A stretch of DNA of 64,000 bases from Opitutia bacterium (GTDB lineage: Bacteria; Verrucomicrobiota; Verrucomicrobiia; Opitutales; Opitutaceae), in the NCBI GenBank assembly GCA_016187945.1, contig JACPIT010000009.1, positions 607,837 to 671,836 of the forward strand, given 5' to 3'. Shown one piece after another: positions 59,819 through 64,000 of the stretch; position 1 is the first letter of the stretch; each line of letters opens with the position of its first letter. The notes beneath the pieces were generated by a model. That model was not told the origin of the DNA. It saw nothing but the letters and a program-made list of their open reading frames with translations, and did no database searches. The position numbers were made by a program, and so were the translations under genes.

Positions 59819-61510
59819 TCACCGCGTCAACCGGCGATACTTGATCCGGTGCGGCTGGTCGGCGTCTTTGCCCTTTCGGCGGTGGTAGTCCTCCATGTAG
59901 CTGGAGTAATTCCCCGCAAACCAGTGCACGTAGCTGTCGCCCTCAAACGCCATGATGTGCGTCGCGATGCGGTCGAGGAACCAGCGGTCGTGCGAGATGA
60001 TCACGGCGCAGCCGGCGAAGTTTTCCAAACCTTCCTCGAGCGCGCGGATCGAGTTCACGTCGAGATCGTTCGTCGGCTCGTCGAGCAGGATGAGGTTCGC
60101 TCCGCTCTTGAGCACGCGCGCGAGCAGCACGCGGTTGCGTTCGCCACCGGAGAGCACGCCGACCTTCTTCTGCTGGTCGGCGCCGGTGAAGCCGAACTGC
60201 GCGCAATACGCGCGGCTGTTCACCGTGCGCGCGCCGAGCGGCATCATCTCCTGACCGTCGCTGATGACTTCCCAGATCGTCTTCTCGTTCTGGAGCGAAT
60301 CGCGCGATTGCTCGACGTAGGCGGACTTCACCGTGTCGCCGATGCGGAACGCGCCCGCGTCGGGATTTTCCAATCCGGTGATGAGCTTGAAGAGCGTCGT
60401 CTTGCCGGCGCCGTTCGGGCCGATCACGCCGACGATGCCGCCGGGCGGCAGCGAGAACGACAGCTTTTCGTAGAGGAGATTATCGCCGTAGGCCTTCGTG
60501 ATGCCCTGCGCTTCGACGACGAGCGTGCCAAGGCGCGGGCCGGGCGGGATGATGATCTCGAACTTCTTCTCCTGCTCGGCGACGTCCTGCTTGAGCATCG
60601 CCTCGTAGGCGTTGATGCGCGCCTGACCCTTCGCCTGTCGCGCTTTCGCGCCGGAGCGAATCCACTCGAGTTCGCGCGCCATCGCTTTTTGGCGGCGGTC
60701 CTCGGTGCGCTGCTCGATCGCGAGGCGTTTCTGCTTTTGCTCGAGCCACTCGGAGTAGTTGCCCTTCCACGGGATGCCGTGGCCGCGGTCGAGCTCGAGG
60801 ATCCAGCCGGCGACGTTGTCGAGGAAGTAGCGGTCGTGCGTCACGGCAATGACCGTGCCCTCGTAGCGCGCGAGGTGCTGCTCGAGCCATTGCACGCTCT
60901 CGGCATCGAGGTGATTCGTCGGCTCGTCGAGCAGCAGGATCGACGGTTTCTGCAACAGCAGCCGCGCGAGCGCGACGCGGCGGCGCTCGCCGCCGGAGAG
61001 CGTGTCGACGATCGCGTCCGGCGGCGGACAGCGCAGCGCGTCCATCGCCTGCTCGACCATCGGCGCGGTGTCCCAGGCGCCGGCGGCGTCGATCTGCTCC
61101 TGGAGTTTCGCCTGTTTCTCGGAAATCGCGTCGCGCGCCGCGTCGTCCTCGGCGGCGGCGATTTCGTCCCACGACGCATCGTAGGCGGCGGTGAGGTCGG
61201 TGAGATGCTTCACGCCTTCCTCGACGCACGCGCGCACGGTCGCGCCCAGCGTGAGCTGCGGCTCCTGCGGGAGGAAGCCGACCGGGTAGCCCGGCTCGAA
61301 CGCCACGTGGCCATCAAACTCCTTGTCGAGGCCCGCGAGGATGCGCATGAGCGAGGACTTGCCGGAGCCGTTGAGGCCGAGCACGCCGATCTTCGCGCCG
61401 TAGAAAAACGACAGCGAGATGTCGCGGAGGATTTCCTTGCGCTCGATCTTCTTCGAGACGCCGAGCATCGAGAAGATGATCTTGGGAGCGGATTCGTCGG
61501 ACTTGGCCAT
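59819..61510 (-). CDS. ettA: Energy-dependent translational throttle protein EttA (ABC-F)
   Basis: A 563-residue ABC-F protein with two ABC domains and no membrane part. First domain: Walker A GLNGSGKSS, signature LSGGERRRVALARLL, LLLDEPTNHLD. The arm and linker lie at about 95-130 and 240-320. Second domain: Walker A GPNGAGKTT, LSGGERNRVLLARVL, LLDEPTNDLD. The C-terminal IMAFEGDSYVHWFAGNYSSY matches EttA. It binds the ribosomal E site and gates translation by the ADP/ATP ratio. Confidence 0.93.
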   Translation of the reverse strand: MAKSDESAPKIIFSMLGVSKKIERKEILRDISLSFFYGAKIGVLGLNGSGKSSLMRILAGLDKEFDGHVAFEPGYPVGFLPQEPQLTLGATVRACVEEGVKHLTDLTAAYDASWDEIAAAEDDAARDAISEKQAKLQEQIDAAGAWDTAPMVEQAMDALRCPPPDAIVDTLSGGERRRVALARLLLQKPSILLLDEPTNHLDAESVQWLEQHLARYEGTVIAVTHDRYFLDNVAGWILELDRGHGIPWKGNYSEWLEQKQKRLAIEQRTEDRRQKAMARELEWIRSGAKARQAKGQARINAYEAMLKQDVAEQEKKFEIIIPPGPRLGTLVVEAQGITKAYGDNLLYEKLSFSLPPGGIVGVIGPNGAGKTTLFKLITGLENPDAGAFRIGDTVKSAYVEQSRDSLQNEKTIWEVISDGQEMMPLGARTVNSRAYCAQFGFTGADQQKKVGVLSGGERNRVLLARVLKSGANLILLDEPTNDLDVNSIRALEEGLENFAGCAVIISHDRWFLDRIATHIMAFEGDSYVHWFAGNYSSYMEDYHRRKGKDADQPHRIKYRRLTR

Positions 61511-61628
61511 TGGCCGAAAGCTGCGCGCCGCCGCCAGCGTGTCGAGCGCAAGAATTTACCTTGGCAACCCTCGCAATGCGCCCGACCGTTGCCCTGCTAC
61601 GTTTGGGCCATGCGTAGCATTGTGAGTC

Positions 61629-64000
61629 ATGCCTCTCACTCGCCCCGAATATTGCACTCGCATCTCCGATCGGCTCAACGAACTGGCCGCGGTAGTAAAA
61701 AGCCGCTCGCGGGCCGATCTCACCGATGCCAACCGCATCCTCGAAACGATCTCGCGCCGATTCTTCAACGTGCTTTTTGGGTGGCAACTGGAGAATCTCA
61801 ATCTTGGTTGCGCCAATCACCCCGCAATCGATCTAGGCGACCGCAAGCGAAGACTTTCTATCCAAGTCACCAACGAATCCGCTTCCGGAAAGATAACCGA
61901 GACGAAGGACAAGGCGGTCAAATATGGCTTGGGCGGAGACTATGATCGCATCGTCGTCTTCTTTCTCCTTCCGACCAAGCCGTCCTTCCCTGGCAATTTT
62001 ATCCAGCCTGCAGCAGGACCGAAAATCGAGACGTGGGACATCGCCGATATTCTGAGGCAGCTTCAAAATCTCGACGATTTGAACGCTCTGATGCAGGCCG
62101 CAAAAGTGTTGGACGAGGAACTCGGTCGACTGAACGCCGCTCATGTTTCGAACATCCTGACCCTGTTCGATTATCAGGCGACCCTCGCCGGATTCCGTGA
62201 ATTCTTAACTGCCGCCAAGCTGCCGTTTCAGGCTCCGTCGAACGACTCTCCGTATCATCCGGAGCAGCTATTGCGACAATTGGGCCGCCCGCGCTTCGAA
62301 CGAGGCGTGCTGCTGGCTGGCGTCGGTGGGGTAGGCAAGACGCGCACGAGCTACGAAGTGGCTCTTCTCGCCGCAGCCCGGGGCTGGCGGGTGCTCTACG
62401 TTCTGCCCGGCCAACCGCTGGTAAGCACGGAACAGCTACTCGAGACCGTCCTCGCACCAGGCCACGACCGGATTTTGATTATCGTCGAATATCTCGACCA
62501 GATGCTGGGACAACTGGACTTCGACGGCATCCGACGGCATCTGACTCAGGCTTCGGCACAAAGAGGGATCACCATCGGCCTGTTGGCCAACTGTCGCCCC
62601 GCTTTCCGTTCCAAGAACGACCCGATGCGGGATGCATTGCTAGACATCGTCGAACTGCAGCCGCCGCCGGACCACGCGGACCGCTTGTCGCGCCATGTGG
62701 TGGTGCATGCCGCACCCACGGCCCTGAATAAACTCGGCGAGGACGAGTTGATGCGGTTATGTGGCCGCCGACCCATCATTGCTCTGCTTGTGGCGCGGCA
62801 ACTGGAGCGACTCGCGCTCAACTGTAGCTGGTCACCCGGCGCGTTCGCCGCCGTGCGAACGGGTGATCTCTCCCATTGGTTGCGCCGTCGTCTGGCGGAA
62901 GACGGTTTGGCACCGCTGCCAGCGGCGTCTCCGTGGGAAGACACTGCACCACCACCGCATCTGGTGGCCGCAGCAGCCGCACTAGCCTGTGCCCCAGATG
63001 ATGAACTGGCCCTCGGCACCGCCGCGGAGATTGCTCTGCAAGTTTTGGACCAGAAAAGCGTCTCCGGTCCGACCGTGATCGGAATTCTCGCGGAACTCGG
63101 ATGGCTGGAGCGTGAGGGCGCATGGCTCCAAGTAGTGCATGATGTAGTCGCCGATGAGGTCATCGAGCGTTGTATCACGGGCATGGGGCGGATTCGACCC
63201 ATCCAATTGCATGCCGTGCTCAGTCCTGCACGAAGCCGATCCCGCAGCCTCGGGCGCATCGCAAAGACTATAACCCGTGTCGGAGATTCCCTGATTGGCG
63301 TGTCACCCGCTTTTCTACGAACGGAGTCTGAAAGATGGTTCCATGCCAACGCATCGACTATCGGAGTCACGCTCGCCGCCGACATTGCCGATAACGGATC
63401 CTACGCCTTGGGCGCTATTCTGGGTGGCTCACTCTTCGAGACTGCAGCCACTGACGCGTGGGAGCATGTCATCGCGCCTTGGTTAAAGAGGCACGCAGCC
63501 GTTTACGAAGCACGCCACCTACTTTACCGCGCCCTGAGGCTGCACACCGCGCGAGTGCTTTCAGAATTGGTCCCCCTCTCGATGGTTTGGATCGATCGCT
63601 GGTGGGGAGAAGAATTATCGTCCTCTTTCGTGCTGGCTCCCCTGCTCGCGCGCCCCGATCTCAGCACCCGACACGCCGCTCGCGCCACCGACCTCGCTCT
63701 GGCTTGGCTCGACCGGTTTCACGACCAGCCGGAATCCCGCTTCGTCCTTGCTCCCCTGCTCGCACGCCCCGATCTCAGCGCCGGACACCCCGCCCGCGCC
63801 ACCGACTTCGCTCTGGCTTGGCTCGACCGGTTTCACGACCAGCCGGAATCCCGCTTCGTCCTTGCTCCCCTGCTCGCGCGCCCCGACCTCAGCGCCCGAC
63901 ACGCCGCTCACGCCACCGACCTCGCTCTGGCTTGGCTCGACCGGTTTCACGACCAGCCGGAATCCCGCTTCGTCCTTGCTCCCCTGCTCGCGCGCCCCGA
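61629..64000 (+). CDS. Large STAND-like NTPase with N-terminal SMEK-like domain and 38-residue repeats (runs off window)
   Basis: At least 790 residues, open at the window end. Residues 1-130 resemble SMEK domains: RISDRLNELAAVVKSRSRAD, LTDANRILETISRRF, NVLFGWQLENLNL, PAIDLGDRKRRLSIQVTNES. The NTPase core has Walker A GVGGVGKT at 231-238 and a Walker B-like ILIIVEYLD at 282-290. Helical sequence follows to 665. From 667 on there are near-identical 38-residue units (FVLAPLLARPDLSTRHAARA then TDLALAWLDRFHDQPESR). Codon use (TTA, AGA, ATA, CTA) differs from neighbours, which suggests transfer. The architecture recalls STAND-type immune ATPases with a repeat sensor; this is inference. Confidence 0.8.
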   Translation, partial: MPLTRPEYCTRISDRLNELAAVVKSRSRADLTDANRILETISRRFFNVLFGWQLENLNLGCANHPAIDLGDRKRRLSIQVTNESASGKITETKDKAVKYGLGGDYDRIVVFFLLPTKPSFPGNFIQPAAGPKIETWDIADILRQLQNLDDLNALMQAAKVLDEELGRLNAAHVSNILTLFDYQATLAGFREFLTAAKLPFQAPSNDSPYHPEQLLRQLGRPRFERGVLLAGVGGVGKTRTSYEVALLAAARGWRVLYVLPGQPLVSTEQLLETVLAPGHDRILIIVEYLDQMLGQLDFDGIRRHLTQASAQRGITIGLLANCRPAFRSKNDPMRDALLDIVELQPPPDHADRLSRHVVVHAAPTALNKLGEDELMRLCGRRPIIALLVARQLERLALNCSWSPGAFAAVRTGDLSHWLRRRLAEDGLAPLPAASPWEDTAPPPHLVAAAAALACAPDDELALGTAAEIALQVLDQKSVSGPTVIGILAELGWLEREGAWLQVVHDVVADEVIERCITGMGRIRPIQLHAVLSPARSRSRSLGRIAKTITRVGDSLIGVSPAFLRTESERWFHANASTIGVTLAADIADNGSYALGAILGGSLFETAATDAWEHVIAPWLKRHAAVYEARHLLYRALRLHTARVLSELVPLSMVWIDRWWGEELSSSFVLAPLLARPDLSTRHAARATDLALAWLDRFHDQPESRFVLAPLLARPDLSAGHPARATDFALAWLDRFHDQPESRFVLAPLLARPDLSARHAAHATDLALAWLDRFHDQPESRFVLAPLLARP
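63627..64000 (+). repeat. Tandem 114-bp coding repeats
   Basis: The unit is 114 bp (38 codons). The landmark CCTGCTCGC occurs at 63641, 63755, 63869 and 63983, exactly 114 bp apart. Units differ at only a few positions and continue past the window edge. Confidence 0.92.

Noticed and set aside
13550..61628. tRNA or other structured RNA genes in intergenic gaps
   Set aside because: No cloverleaf or TTCGAATC-like arm was seen; gaps are filled by repeat hairpins.
63627..64000. Possible CRISPR array
   Set aside because: Units are contiguous 114-bp coding repeats without spacers and keep one open frame.

Overview
The window is a stretch of very GC-rich bacterial chromosome. It most resembles Verrucomicrobiota, probably Opitutaceae; this is inference from gene content, with no marker gene to confirm it. 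The clues are a PEP-CTERM autotransporter-like protein, a cysteine-less FmdB-type protein next to a DUF5069 gene, a hybrid histidine kinase with a long beta-rich sensor, two MoxR/DUF58 clusters, and many dispersed inverted repeats. Genes are dense, and several are joined by ATGA or GTGA stop/start overlaps. I found no tRNA, rRNA, CRISPR array or complete insertion sequence.

Layout: 0-4.3 kb (minus strand) holds a 7TM sensor-like protein cut by the window edge, a ketosynthase lacking both catalytic histidines, a VAO/PCMH-type FAD oxidase and a GrpB protein. 4.8-13.6 kb is a signalling block: a 7TM histidine kinase, a receiver joined to a degenerate kinase core, an OmpR-type regulator, an orphan ABC ATPase and a large hybrid kinase. 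13.8-18 kb has adenosine deaminase, an aldo/keto reductase, SurE and a GGQ release-factor-like protein. 18-26 kb is a Bat-type operon (MoxR, DUF58, two VWA proteins, BatD/BatE-like). 26-34 kb is housekeeping: Nudix, LOG, GluQ, FmdB-like, DUF5069, MazG, Hsp20, RlmJ, YhcH. 34-44 kb has the PEP-CTERM protein, an HDOD protein with a pair of perfect palindromes upstream, Hsp15, an OGG1-type glycosylase and an OppA-type lipoprotein.

44-47 kb encodes one polypeptide that joins sigma-factor-like, anti-sigma-like, membrane and VWA segments. 47-56.5 kb is a second MoxR cluster (GYF-RDD, zinc-finger membrane proteins, DUF4129, DUF4350, MoxR, DUF58, SpoIIM, RDD). 56.8-59.6 kb is the unfused version of the sigma / anti-sigma-VWA pair. 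EttA follows. The window then ends inside a large NTPase with an N-terminal SMEK-like domain and near-identical 38-residue repeats, a plausible immune or conflict-system protein with codon use unlike its neighbours.

A second layer is made of dispersed inverted repeats. One class has arms that begin GTAG, like REP elements. Copies lie between genes, inside genes (gluQ, a DUF58 gene, a VWA gene), and at gene ends, where their GTAG provides the TAG stop codon of five genes. A second class is built of short repeated words and also appears in coding regions.
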